A stretch of DNA of 6,316 nucleotides from Verrucomicrobiota bacterium (GTDB lineage Bacteria > Verrucomicrobiota > Verrucomicrobiae > Chthoniobacterales > UBA10450), in assembly GCA_003219495.1 (NCBI GenBank), contig QHOZ01000188.1, positions 1 to 6,316 on the forward strand, given 5' to 3'. This document shows positions 1-6,199 of the stretch, piece by piece (position 1 is the first letter of the stretch; each line of letters opens with the position of its first letter). The position numbers were made by a program, and so were the translations under genes. Below the pieces are notes generated by a model. The model was not told the DNA's origin, did not search any database, and saw nothing but the letters and a program-made list of their open reading frames with translations.

Positions 1-583
1 GGACACTGTCGGCGTTGCGATTGTCGATCTTGTCCGCAAGCATCGCGCGCTCAGTGGCCGAATGTTCTTTGTCCGCTTCGAGGTGGACCGAGAAATATTC
101 GTAGCCTTTTGGATCGTTGAAGCCGTAATGCTTCTTCAATCCGTCGATCTTCGATTCACAAATCGCGGGAATCTGAGACTCGTAGGCGTACAGCGCCGCC
201 AAACCTTCGGTGGTCGAGTTCTCGCCGCAAACTGCGCGAAACGTTTCAATCAAGTCTTTCGTTTCCGGCTCCCGCTTCGTTTCGAATTCATGAACGCCGA
301 GCGCGTTCGCGAATTGTTTCCAAAGCTCCGGATGATTCGGTGAACCTGCTTCTTCATCGATCAAGTTTTGGAGAATTTGCTTCCGCGTCGGCTGATCGTC
401 ACACTTCGCATGCACGGCCGAGAGATAAGTCGGAAACGCAGCCACATGATGATAATACTGCTTCGCGTAATCAGTCAGTGCCTCTTTGCTCAGCTCCCCG
501 CGCACCCACGCGAGATAAAACGGATGTTTCAAGAGATGCTTCCCCGCGATGTCATTGTCGATCTGATCGAGATATTGATTCAT
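1..583 (-). CDS. CADD/TenA-like diiron protein, probable self-sacrificing p-aminobenzoate synthase (C-terminus cut by window edge)
   Basis: The minus strand reads open from an ATG at 583 to the window edge, giving 194 residues beginning MNQYLDQIDNDIAGKHLLKH. The fold family is the heme-oxygenase-like diiron oxidase group (CADD, PqqC, TenA). Six candidate metal ligands are visible: E77, H84, E135, H167, D171 and H174. From memory of Chlamydia trachomatis CADD (E81, H88, E142, H174, D178, H181), the spacing within each helix pair matches. Y23 in HPFYLAW corresponds to CADD Tyr27, reported as the residue cleaved to form pABA, and K145 corresponds to Lys152, the proposed amino donor. The known role is synthesis of p-aminobenzoate for folate from the enzyme's own side chains, using O2 and a metal pair in the cytoplasm. 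Function here is inferred from these residues. CADD proteins are usually about 220-240 residues, so only a short tail is missing. The start lies 21 bases after the upstream membrane-protein stop, with no clear ribosome site. A generic TenA-like oxidase is the alternative. Confidence 0.85.
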   Translation of the reverse strand, partial: MNQYLDQIDNDIAGKHLLKHPFYLAWVRGELSKEALTDYAKQYYHHVAAFPTYLSAVHAKCDDQPTRKQILQNLIDEEAGSPNHPELWKQFANALGVHEFETKREPETKDLIETFRAVCGENSTTEGLAALYAYESQIPAICESKIDGLKKHYGFNDPKGYEYFSVHLEADKEHSATERAMLADKIDNRNADSV

Positions 584-604
584 AAGTTTTGCTTTGAATT
601 TGGC

Positions 605-1099
605 TCAATGCCAGTCACCGCTTTTCATGCCGAAGTAGACGCACGGGATGGAAAGAAGCAAGCGCGCAATGGTTACGTATTTTTGATGTGGCGTGATTTT
701 CGGAATGAACTCCATGCTTGGAGTCCAAATGAGTCCGAGAAATAGCGTAGGCAGCGCATTCCCATCTCCGCTGAAAAATCTTCCCGCGCTGATGATGAGC
801 ATGATGCCGAAAGCAATGCCAAACGTGATGTTCGTCACGCCCCAAGCAATGATTGACTGTTGGCGTCGCGTCGCTTGAAGCAAGATCAATGGAAGCAGAA
901 TGATTTCGACTACGACGATGTCGAGAGTGTCGCCAATATATTGGCCCCGTGGAACGCCAGACGGTCCCGAAAACAAAGACCAAGCGAGATGAATTATTCC
1001 CCCAATCAGAACGAGCAAGCCGACCGGCACGTACCGAGAAAGAGGTCCGAAGACTTTCAACATGTTGAATTGCAAACGGCGTTTCGAGCTTCTCAGCAT
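605..1099 (-). CDS. Small multi-spanning membrane protein of unknown function
   Basis: This 164-residue protein is strongly hydrophobic. Likely membrane segments are near residues 23-43 (YVPVGLLVLIGGIIHLAW), 59-77, 83-105, 115-132 and 141-157, giving four or five helices, with a basic N-terminus (MLRSSKRR) and basic loops after helices 2 and 4. I do not recognise the family, and no catalytic or metal-binding motif stands out. It sits between the TreS-Mak gene (47 bases upstream) and the CADD-like gene (21 bases downstream) on the same strand, so co-transcription is likely. The start is uncertain. The ATG at 1099 has GGAG about 13 bases upstream. Another in-frame ATG at 1063 would begin MLKVFGPLSRYVPVG, closer to the first helix, but lacks a ribosome site. 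A stop lies ten codons upstream of the first ATG, so there is no longer form. A second minus-strand frame is open over the same bases, but its product is His/Arg/Ser-rich and unconvincing. Confidence 0.7.
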   Translation of the reverse strand: MLRSSKRRLQFNMLKVFGPLSRYVPVGLLVLIGGIIHLAWSLFSGPSGVPRGQYIGDTLDIVVVEIILLPLILLQATRRQQSIIAWGVTNITFGIAFGIMLIISAGRFFSGDGNALPTLFLGLIWTPSMEFIPKITPHQKYVTIARLLLSIPCVYFGMKSGDWH

Positions 1100-1146
1100 G
1101 CGTTTTGAGAATCTCCGAGAGTCTTCCCATCATTTACTCGGGTTGC

Positions 1147-4100
1147 TTACGCGGATTTCAAAATGTGTTTGATGCCGCGGATCGGGATGACGACCCAGTC
1201 GGGCCGATTGTTGAGCTCGTAGCCGATCTCGTAGACGGCTTTGTCGAGGAGATAGGCTTCGAGAAGAATTTGGAAGTCCTCGGCGTTTTGTGGGACAAAG
1301 GTCGCGCCTGTGGTGATGTCCAAATATTTTTGGAGAAAAAGGCTGCTCATCTGCCGATACCAAATGTCGGCCCAGCGTTCGAGAAATGGAACGTCTTCCG
1401 CGCGCATCGCGGGCTGCCAGAGCGCGCTGTAAGCGGCGTATTGAAATGAGCGCATCATGCCGGCGACGTCGCGCAGCGCGGAACGTTTCAGTTTGCGCTC
1501 GCTCATCGGACGCGCCGGCTCGCCTTCGAAGTCGAGAATGACGAAATCGCGCCCGGTGTTGAGGACCTGGCCCAAATGATAATCGCCGTGGATCCGAATT
1601 TTCGCGGCGTTCGCTTTGCGATCGAGCAAACGTTTCTCGCGCGCGAGAATTTCCTTCTCAGTGCCGAGCACATCTTTGGCTTCGTCTCGCAAATGTTCCG
1701 GAACATCGTTCAGCTTTTTTCGCAAAGCATCGAAGTTGCGTTTCAATAGCGCGCGCATGCTTTGATAAACCGAGCGCTGCGCCATCGCGTTGAACGGCTC
1801 GGGCGCGAATTGCGGATCGTCTTTAACGGATGCGAGCGCGAGGTGCAGCTCTCCGGTGCGTTGCGCAAGCAATCGGTTTTTTTCCGGATAAACGCCGCCC
1901 ACCATCTCGTCGATCAAGGCCGCGGCGGGCGCGGTTTCATTTTGCAATGCGGCTTTGCCTGCGAGAACACGTTCGTAATAACGGCCGACGTGATCGAGCG
2001 TCATGGTCCAGGCATCGCCCTCGGCTTGCACTGCGTTTTGCAATAAACACACGACTGTCGGTTGCGCTTTGTCGCGGCGATATTCGATGGCGCCGCTGTA
2101 AGCCGGCACATTTTCAAATCCGGCGCGCTCGGTAAGGAAACGCGTGACTTCGACATCCGGGTTCACCCCGTCTTCTAGCTTTCGGTAAAGCTTGAGGAAA
2201 AATTTGTCGGCGTAGAGCACAGAGGAATTACTTTGCTCGGCGCTGAGTACGTGCGACGCGGGGACGTTGTCGATCTTGCCAACGCGAGGATTGATCAGGC
2301 CGACGAGTTTTCCATTGCGACCGCTCGCCGGTTGTCGATCGAGCATCAGCCGGAAAAGTTTTTCGCGGAACTCATGGTCCCAAACCGCGTCGAACAAAAT
2401 GGAGCCGTCTTGGAATTGCGCGATGACGGCGTTGGGCGCAGCCTGCGAAATTGCTTTCGCTTTTTCGGGCGGCGCGATTTTTACCGGCAGCGAATAGTGT
2501 TCGGTTGGACCGTCGAGATAGCTGACTTCAACAACCCAGAGCTGGCCGGCATTTGTGTCCGGCGAAATAGCGGAACGCTCGATGACGCGCATTTGCCGAA
2601 GCGTTCTCGCTTTCGCGCCGAACCAGCGGCAATTCGCAATATATTCCGGCAGGATCTCGGTCTCGAGCCGAGCGCGCGCGCCGTCAGCGAGCAACGATTG
2701 CAATTCCGGCCGCGCCTTCAACGTCGGGAGCACGCGTTTCTTTTCCGCGCGTTTGCGCGCGCTTTGCGGTTCGAGCGTGAACCAATAGGACGAATGCCCG
2801 TTGAGCGTGAGGAAGTAGGGCGTCTTCTTGATCGGCGGGAAATGGCTTCGCCCGATTATCTCCAGCGGAATTGAGCCGGCGAACTTGGAGAGATCGAGCT
2901 CGGCGAATTGCGAAAAGCGCGAAAGATTCACCACGCCGAGAACGGTTTCATTTTCGTAGCGGCGCAAAAAGGCGAGCACTTTGGGATTATCGGGCAAAAG
3001 AAATTCGATCGACCCGCGCGAGAACGCTTTGAAATTTTTTCGCATCGCGATGACGCGCCGCATCCACCAAAGCAACGACGATAAATTTCTCTGCTGCGTT
3101 TCGACGTTGATCGCTTCGTAGTGATATTCGGGGTCGATGATGACCGGCAGATGGAGTTGTTGCGGATTCGCTTGCGAAAAGCCGGCGTTGCGATCGGGGC
3201 TCCACTGCATCGGTGTGCGGCAGCCGTTGCGATCGCCCAGGTAGATGTTGTCGCCCATGCCGATCTCATCGCCGTAATAAATGATCGGTGTGCCGGGCAT
3301 GGAAAAAAGCAACGCATTCAGGATCTCGATCTTGCGCCGATTGTTATTGAGCAAAGGAGCGAGCCGCCGCCGGATACCGAGATTGATGCGGGCGGTGGGA
3401 TCGTTCGCGTAGACGCGCCACATGTAATCGCGCTCCTCGTCCGTCACCATTTCGAGCGTGAGCTCGTCGTGATTGCGCAGAAACATCGCCCACTGACAGG
3501 TCTCGGGAATCGGCGGCGTCTGATCGAGAATGTCGATGATCGGGAACCGATCCTCCATTTGGAGCGCCATGAACATTCGCGGCATGAGCGGGAAATGAAA
3601 ATTCATGTGCGACTCATCCCCATTGCCGAAGTACGCGGCGGCGTCTTCCGGCCACTGGTTCGCTTCCGCGAGCAACATGCGCCCGGGAAATTTCTCATCC
3701 ACATGTGCGCGCAGTTTTTTCAGGTAAACGTGCGTCTCAGGTAAATTTTCGCAGTTCGTGCCTTCGCGCTCGTAGAGATAGGGCACCGCGTCGAGGCGCA
3801 ATCCGTCCACGCCCATCTCAAGCCAGTAATCGCAAATTTTCTGAACGGCGTCGTGAACGGCGGGATTGTCGAAATTCAAATCCGGTTGGTGCGAATAAAA
3901 GCGGTGCCAATAATAAGCTTTCGCAACCGGGTCCCAGGCCCAGTTCGACGTTTCGAAATCTTTGAAGATGATCCGCGCCTCGGAATATTTTTCCGGCGTG
4001 TCGCTCCAAACGTAAAATTCGCGCTCAGGCGAACCGGGCGCAGCGCGCCGGGATTTTTGGAACCATGGATTTTGATCGGAAGTGTGATTGATCACCAACT

Positions 4101-4419
4101 CGGTGATGACGCGCAGGCCGCGTTGATGAGCGGCGTCGAGGAAGGCGCGAAAATCTTCGAGCGTTCCGTAGTTCGGATTAACGTCGTAATAATCGGCGAT
4201 GTCGTAGCCGTCGTCCTTCAAAGGTGAGGGATAAAACGGCAGCAGCCAGATCGCGGTGACGCCGAGCTCCTGCAAATAATCCAGCTTTTGAATTAACCCG
4301 CGGAAATCTCCGATGCCGTCCCCATCGCTGTCGGCAAACGTTTTGACATGCAGCTCATAGATGACCGCGTCTTTGTACCAAAGCGGATCGGCAATGGATT
4401 CTTGGGCGCTCCCTGGCAT
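1147..4419 (-). CDS. treS: Trehalose synthase / maltokinase fusion (TreS-Mak)
   Basis: This is a 1090-residue cytoplasmic bifunctional enzyme. Residues 10-551 are a GH13 trehalose synthase (maltose alpha-D-glucosyltransferase), which interconverts trehalose and maltose. Visible motifs are GYDIADYY (71-78), ELVINHTS (107-114), GLRLDAVPY with nucleophile D210, LLAEANQW with acid/base E252, and FLRNHDEL with transition-state D318. After a basic linker (about 552-575), residues 575-1085 form a maltokinase, which phosphorylates maltose with ATP to maltose-1-phosphate. Its features are the CRWFGAKAR N-cap motif (597-605), the candidate ATP lysine K743 (FFLKLYRK), the catalytic loop HGDYHLGQ (944-951, D946) and DFEGEP (963-968, metal-binding D963). 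Both active sites look complete. Such fusions are well known and feed GlgE, which polymerises maltose-1-phosphate into alpha-glucan; GlgE and GlgB are not in this window. The ATG is the first possible start, because a TAG lies three codons upstream, and it has no clear ribosome site. Transcription probably starts in the 69 bases after the upstream terminator. Confidence 0.95.
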   Translation of the reverse strand: MPGSAQESIADPLWYKDAVIYELHVKTFADSDGDGIGDFRGLIQKLDYLQELGVTAIWLLPFYPSPLKDDGYDIADYYDVNPNYGTLEDFRAFLDAAHQRGLRVITELVINHTSDQNPWFQKSRRAAPGSPEREFYVWSDTPEKYSEARIIFKDFETSNWAWDPVAKAYYWHRFYSHQPDLNFDNPAVHDAVQKICDYWLEMGVDGLRLDAVPYLYEREGTNCENLPETHVYLKKLRAHVDEKFPGRMLLAEANQWPEDAAAYFGNGDESHMNFHFPLMPRMFMALQMEDRFPIIDILDQTPPIPETCQWAMFLRNHDELTLEMVTDEERDYMWRVYANDPTARINLGIRRRLAPLLNNNRRKIEILNALLFSMPGTPIIYYGDEIGMGDNIYLGDRNGCRTPMQWSPDRNAGFSQANPQQLHLPVIIDPEYHYEAINVETQQRNLSSLLWWMRRVIAMRKNFKAFSRGSIEFLLPDNPKVLAFLRRYENETVLGVVNLSRFSQFAELDLSKFAGSIPLEIIGRSHFPPIKKTPYFLTLNGHSSYWFTLEPQSARKRAEKKRVLPTLKARPELQSLLADGARARLETEILPEYIANCRWFGAKARTLRQMRVIERSAISPDTNAGQLWVVEVSYLDGPTEHYSLPVKIAPPEKAKAISQAAPNAVIAQFQDGSILFDAVWDHEFREKLFRLMLDRQPASGRNGKLVGLINPRVGKIDNVPASHVLSAEQSNSSVLYADKFFLKLYRKLEDGVNPDVEVTRFLTERAGFENVPAYSGAIEYRRDKAQPTVVCLLQNAVQAEGDAWTMTLDHVGRYYERVLAGKAALQNETAPAAALIDEMVGGVYPEKNRLLAQRTGELHLALASVKDDPQFAPEPFNAMAQRSVYQSMRALLKRNFDALRKKLNDVPEHLRDEAKDVLGTEKEILAREKRLLDRKANAAKIRIHGDYHLGQVLNTGRDFVILDFEGEPARPMSERKLKRSALRDVAGMMRSFQYAAYSALWQPAMRAEDVPFLERWADIWYRQMSSLFLQKYLDITTGATFVPQNAEDFQILLEAYLLDKAVYEIGYELNNRPDWVVIPIRGIKHILKSA

Positions 4420-4488
4420 GACCAGCTACTTTGCGGCACAAAACGCGCCGCGCAATGACGCGGTTGATCGACATCTACGAAATCGCGC

Positions 4489-4519
4489 AAAAAAAAGCGG
4501 CCACGTTTCCGTGGCCGCT
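4489..4519 (-). terminator. Intrinsic terminator after the DUF4440 gene
   Basis: Read on the minus strand, a perfect 10-bp stem (AGCGGCCACG with CGTGGCCGCT, 4519-4496) is closed by a GAAA tetraloop and followed by eight U residues (4496-4489). It begins 20 bases after the TAG-side end of the DUF4440-like gene at 4540. It lies 69 bases before the TreS-Mak start, so it separates two same-strand transcripts. On the plus strand the U tract would precede the stem, so it should act in one direction only. Confidence 0.93.
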
Positions 4520-4539
4520 CTCGAAAACTGTCTTCGCGA

Positions 4540-5202
4540 TTAGCCTTTGATTTTGGTGATGTGCGCCGCAATGCACTGCCATTTCCCGCCGCGCATCATC
4601 CAGGTGTCGGTGAAAAGGTAGGTGCGATCGAAAGCTTTTCCGTCTTTGCCGGTTCCAGTCTCGCGCGCCCGACCGGTGACGACAGCGACGTTGCTGCCGT
4701 ACATTTTGACGTTGAGGCGTTCGTTCTTCGCCTTCTTGTAGGTGTCTTTGTCTCCTTTGAGTTCAGAGAGCACATCGGAGCGGCCGGTGAATTTATTTCT
4801 CGATGACACACCGGTGAAATCCGGCGCGATCAAGCCCGATATTGTAGCGGAGTCATGTTTCATCACCGCGACCTCCCAGGCATTCTCGGCGTCGCGCGGA
4901 GCCATGTTCTTGGTCGTTGTATTGGCGGAAGCGGCGGACGTCGCCGGCTTAGCTGCGTTCGTGCTTTTCTCGGCGGCAGCTGGCGAAGTGGCAGGCGATG
5001 CTGCTTTGGCCGGCTCAGCTTTCTTTTCTGCGGTCGCGGCCGGCGCCGTGGATTCCATTGGCTTTGCGGCCGGCGTTTCCTCCACTGTGGCGGAAGCTTT
5101 TTCTTCAGTTGCAGGAGCGGTCGATTCCGCGGGTGAAGCCGACTCTTCCTGCGCAAAGGTGATCCCGACGGCGAAGGTTAATGATGCTATTGAGAGAGGC
5201 AG
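4540..5202 (-). CDS. Secreted NTF2-like (DUF4440) protein with Ala/Pro/Lys-rich linker; start unresolved
   Basis: The C-terminal 115 or so residues (from DAENAWEVAVMKHD) form an NTF2/SnoaL-like DUF4440 domain: a helical start, LIAPDFTGV, paired strands RLNVKMYGSNVAVVTGRA and TYLFTDTWMMRGGKWQCIAAH. The family is a small cone-shaped fold with mixed or unknown functions, so none is assigned. The first standard start in frame is GTG at 5085, but the frame stays open upstream to a TAA at 5218. That stretch encodes a good export signal (LPLSIASLTFAVGITFAQ, likely cut after TFA), and then an acidic to basic low-complexity linker rich in Ala, Pro, Glu, Lys and Thr through about residue 105. The extended start given here is a CTG at 5202, the only near-cognate codon before the signal. 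One extra base upstream would instead join a TTG at 5213 in frame. The protein is probably periplasmic or envelope-associated, with the linker acting as a spacer. It ends in a strong terminator and diverges from the sigma factor gene. Confidence 0.75.
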   Translation of the reverse strand: MPLSIASLTFAVGITFAQEESASPAESTAPATEEKASATVEETPAAKPMESTAPAATAEKKAEPAKAASPATSPAAAEKSTNAAKPATSAASANTTTKNMAPRDAENAWEVAVMKHDSATISGLIAPDFTGVSSRNKFTGRSDVLSELKGDKDTYKKAKNERLNVKMYGSNVAVVTGRARETGTGKDGKAFDRTYLFTDTWMMRGGKWQCIAAHITKIKG

Positions 5203-5273
5203 TTCGTCGTCAAGGTGTTATCCGCGCGATGGCGAAAGTCGTAGACGCCGCTCAACGCTGGAAGTAGAACAGA
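5203..5273. promoter_or_regulatory. Divergent intergenic region between the DUF4440 gene and the ECF sigma gene
   Basis: These 71 bases separate two divergently transcribed genes and must hold or overlap their promoters. I cannot identify a convincing pair of boxes. On the plus strand, GGAAG at 5260-5264 is a weak ribosome site nine bases before the sigma factor ATG. ECF sigma factors commonly control their own gene and a neighbour, so a shared ECF-type promoter here is plausible, but this is inference. Confidence 0.4.
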
Positions 5274-5945
5274 ATGATGTCCTCGGCGATTGACCCAATC
5301 TCGCCAACCGAAGCGCCCGTCGTTCCGGCGGACGCCGCTTCGAAACCTATCGCCACGGCGATTCCACTCGAGCCGGGCGCTCCGAGCGATGTCGATCTCA
5401 TGCTCGCGATCCAAAAGGAAGATGCGGACGCGCTTTCTCAACTTTACGATCGTTACAATGGGATCGTAAAAGCGCTGATTTTACGAATTCTTCACAACGA
5501 CACCGAAGCGGACGATCTTCTCCAGGAGGTTTTCATGGAAATCTGGAACCAGGCGAAAAATTTCTCCGCGGCAAAAGGCAAGCCGCTCGGCTGGATGGTC
5601 ACATTGACCCGGCGACGCGCGATTGACGCCCTCAGAAAAAAACAGGCTTACGCCCGGGCGGAGGAGCGGTTTCAAGCCGAACCTGAACAGCAACCCCTTG
5701 CCTGGGTGCAAAATGTGACCGAAGACGAGATCCACGCCGGCGATACGCGCGTTTTGATGGCTAAAGTGATCAATTCTTTGCCAGTCGCCCAGCAGCAGGT
5801 CATCGAGCTCGCATTTTTTCAGGGCATGAGCCAGCGCGAAATCGCCGCTCATACGAATATACCCTTGGGCACGGTGAAAACCCGGCTCGAATTGGGCTTG
5901 AAAAAGATTTATGACGGACTGAAGGAGTTAAAGGATGAGCTTTGA
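5274..5945 (+). CDS. ECF-family RNA polymerase sigma factor (SigK/RskA-type pair)
   Basis: This 223-residue protein has only sigma-70 regions 2 and 4, as expected for group IV (ECF) factors. Region 2 spans about residues 42-120: LSQLYDRYNGIVKALILRIL, then DDLLQEVFMEIWNQA (80-94, core-binding and -10 recognition) and GWMVTLTRRRAIDALRKK. Region 4 spans about 162-215 and includes SLPVAQQQVIELAFFQGMSQ followed by a helix-turn-helix, REIAAHTNIPLGTVKTRL, for -35 recognition. An N-terminal extension of about 40 residues, rich in Pro and Ala, precedes region 2. The true start could therefore be either of the tandem ATGs at 5274 and 5277, or a later codon such as M43. The last 11 bases overlap the start of the anti-sigma-like gene, which implies translational coupling. 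By family, such factors are held inactive by a partner and released by envelope or redox stress. The regulon is unknown; the divergent DUF4440 gene and the downstream exported protein are candidates. Confidence 0.95.
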   Translation: MMSSAIDPISPTEAPVVPADAASKPIATAIPLEPGAPSDVDLMLAIQKEDADALSQLYDRYNGIVKALILRILHNDTEADDLLQEVFMEIWNQAKNFSAAKGKPLGWMVTLTRRRAIDALRKKQAYARAEERFQAEPEQQPLAWVQNVTEDEIHAGDTRVLMAKVINSLPVAQQQVIELAFFQGMSQREIAAHTNIPLGTVKTRLELGLKKIYDGLKELKDEL

Positions 5946-6189
5946 GGATTTCCAAAACAGCGCGCGGCTGTACGTGATCGGGGCTTTAGAACCCGAAGAG
6001 CTGCAAGATTTTGAAGCGGCTCGAAAGCTCTACGGCACTGCGGCCGAGGATTTCATTCAGCAGTGCTACGCCCTTCATGAGGCGTTCGCTCTCAGCCTGA
6101 AGCCCGCCAAAGCTTCCGGCGCGATCAAGGACAAACTGATGGCGATGGTCCGAGAGCGCCAGAAACAGGCCGGCCCGGGTCCGGGTTAA
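5935..6189 (+). CDS. RskA-like anti-sigma domain protein without a membrane anchor
   Basis: The 84-residue product (MSFEDFQNSARLYVIGALEP...) resembles the cytoplasmic anti-sigma domain of RskA-type regulators: the YVIGALEPEELQDFE signature, a helix with ALHEAFALSLKP, and a closing helix IKDKLMAMVRERQK. It has no HxxxCxxC zinc motif, which is usual for the RskA branch. Typical relatives are about 230-260 residues, with a membrane helix right after this domain and an extracytoplasmic sensor. Here the frame stops after a short QAGPGPG tail. The start overlaps the sigma gene by 11 bases and has a good ribosome site, AAGGAG at 5922-5927, seven bases before the ATG. The predicted role is to bind and silence the adjacent sigma factor. 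It may be a soluble short form, or a gene broken by a frameshift near its 3' end. Position and the signature make the anti-sigma call likely, but it is not proven. Confidence 0.75.
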   Translation: MSFEDFQNSARLYVIGALEPEELQDFEAARKLYGTAAEDFIQQCYALHEAFALSLKPAKASGAIKDKLMAMVRERQKQAGPGPG

Positions 6190-6199
6190 TTTCGCGGTC

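Noticed and set aside
62..745. Plus-strand open frames over the left end
   Set aside because: They are opposite the CADD-like gene and the end of the membrane-protein gene and encode Arg-rich, motif-free products.
615..1133. 172-residue open frame on the minus strand
   Set aside because: After the first 30 residues it is rich in His, Arg, Ser and Trp with no domain, while the overlapping frame gives a coherent membrane protein. Its start is discussed in the findings as possible frameshift evidence only.
2233..2874. 213-residue plus-strand open frame
   Set aside because: It lies wholly opposite the TreS-Mak gene, is Arg/Phe-rich, and shows no family signature; it is typical antisense openness in GC-rich coding DNA.
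3121..3744. 207-residue plus-strand open frame
   Set aside because: Antisense to the catalytic TreS domain, whose motifs are unmistakable. The product is His/Arg/Val-rich without a domain.
5184..5213. Possible sigma-70 promoter on the minus strand, TTGACG and TAGCAT with an 18-base gap
   Set aside because: Transcription would start near 5177, inside the signal-peptide coding stretch, leaving only the GTG at 5085 and discarding the export signal. The TTG is also a candidate start codon. The match is modest and could be chance.
5190..5221. Possible plus-strand promoter TTGAGA and TGTTAT before the sigma gene
   Set aside because: The gap is 20 bases, too long for a normal promoter, and an ECF-type promoter would be expected here instead.
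4742..5293. 183-residue plus-strand open frame, Ala/Val/Ser-rich and hydrophobic
   Set aside because: It is the antisense reading of the Ala/Pro/Lys-rich linker and domain of the DUF4440 gene. The composition follows from that low complexity, and the opposite strand has a recognisable domain and terminator.
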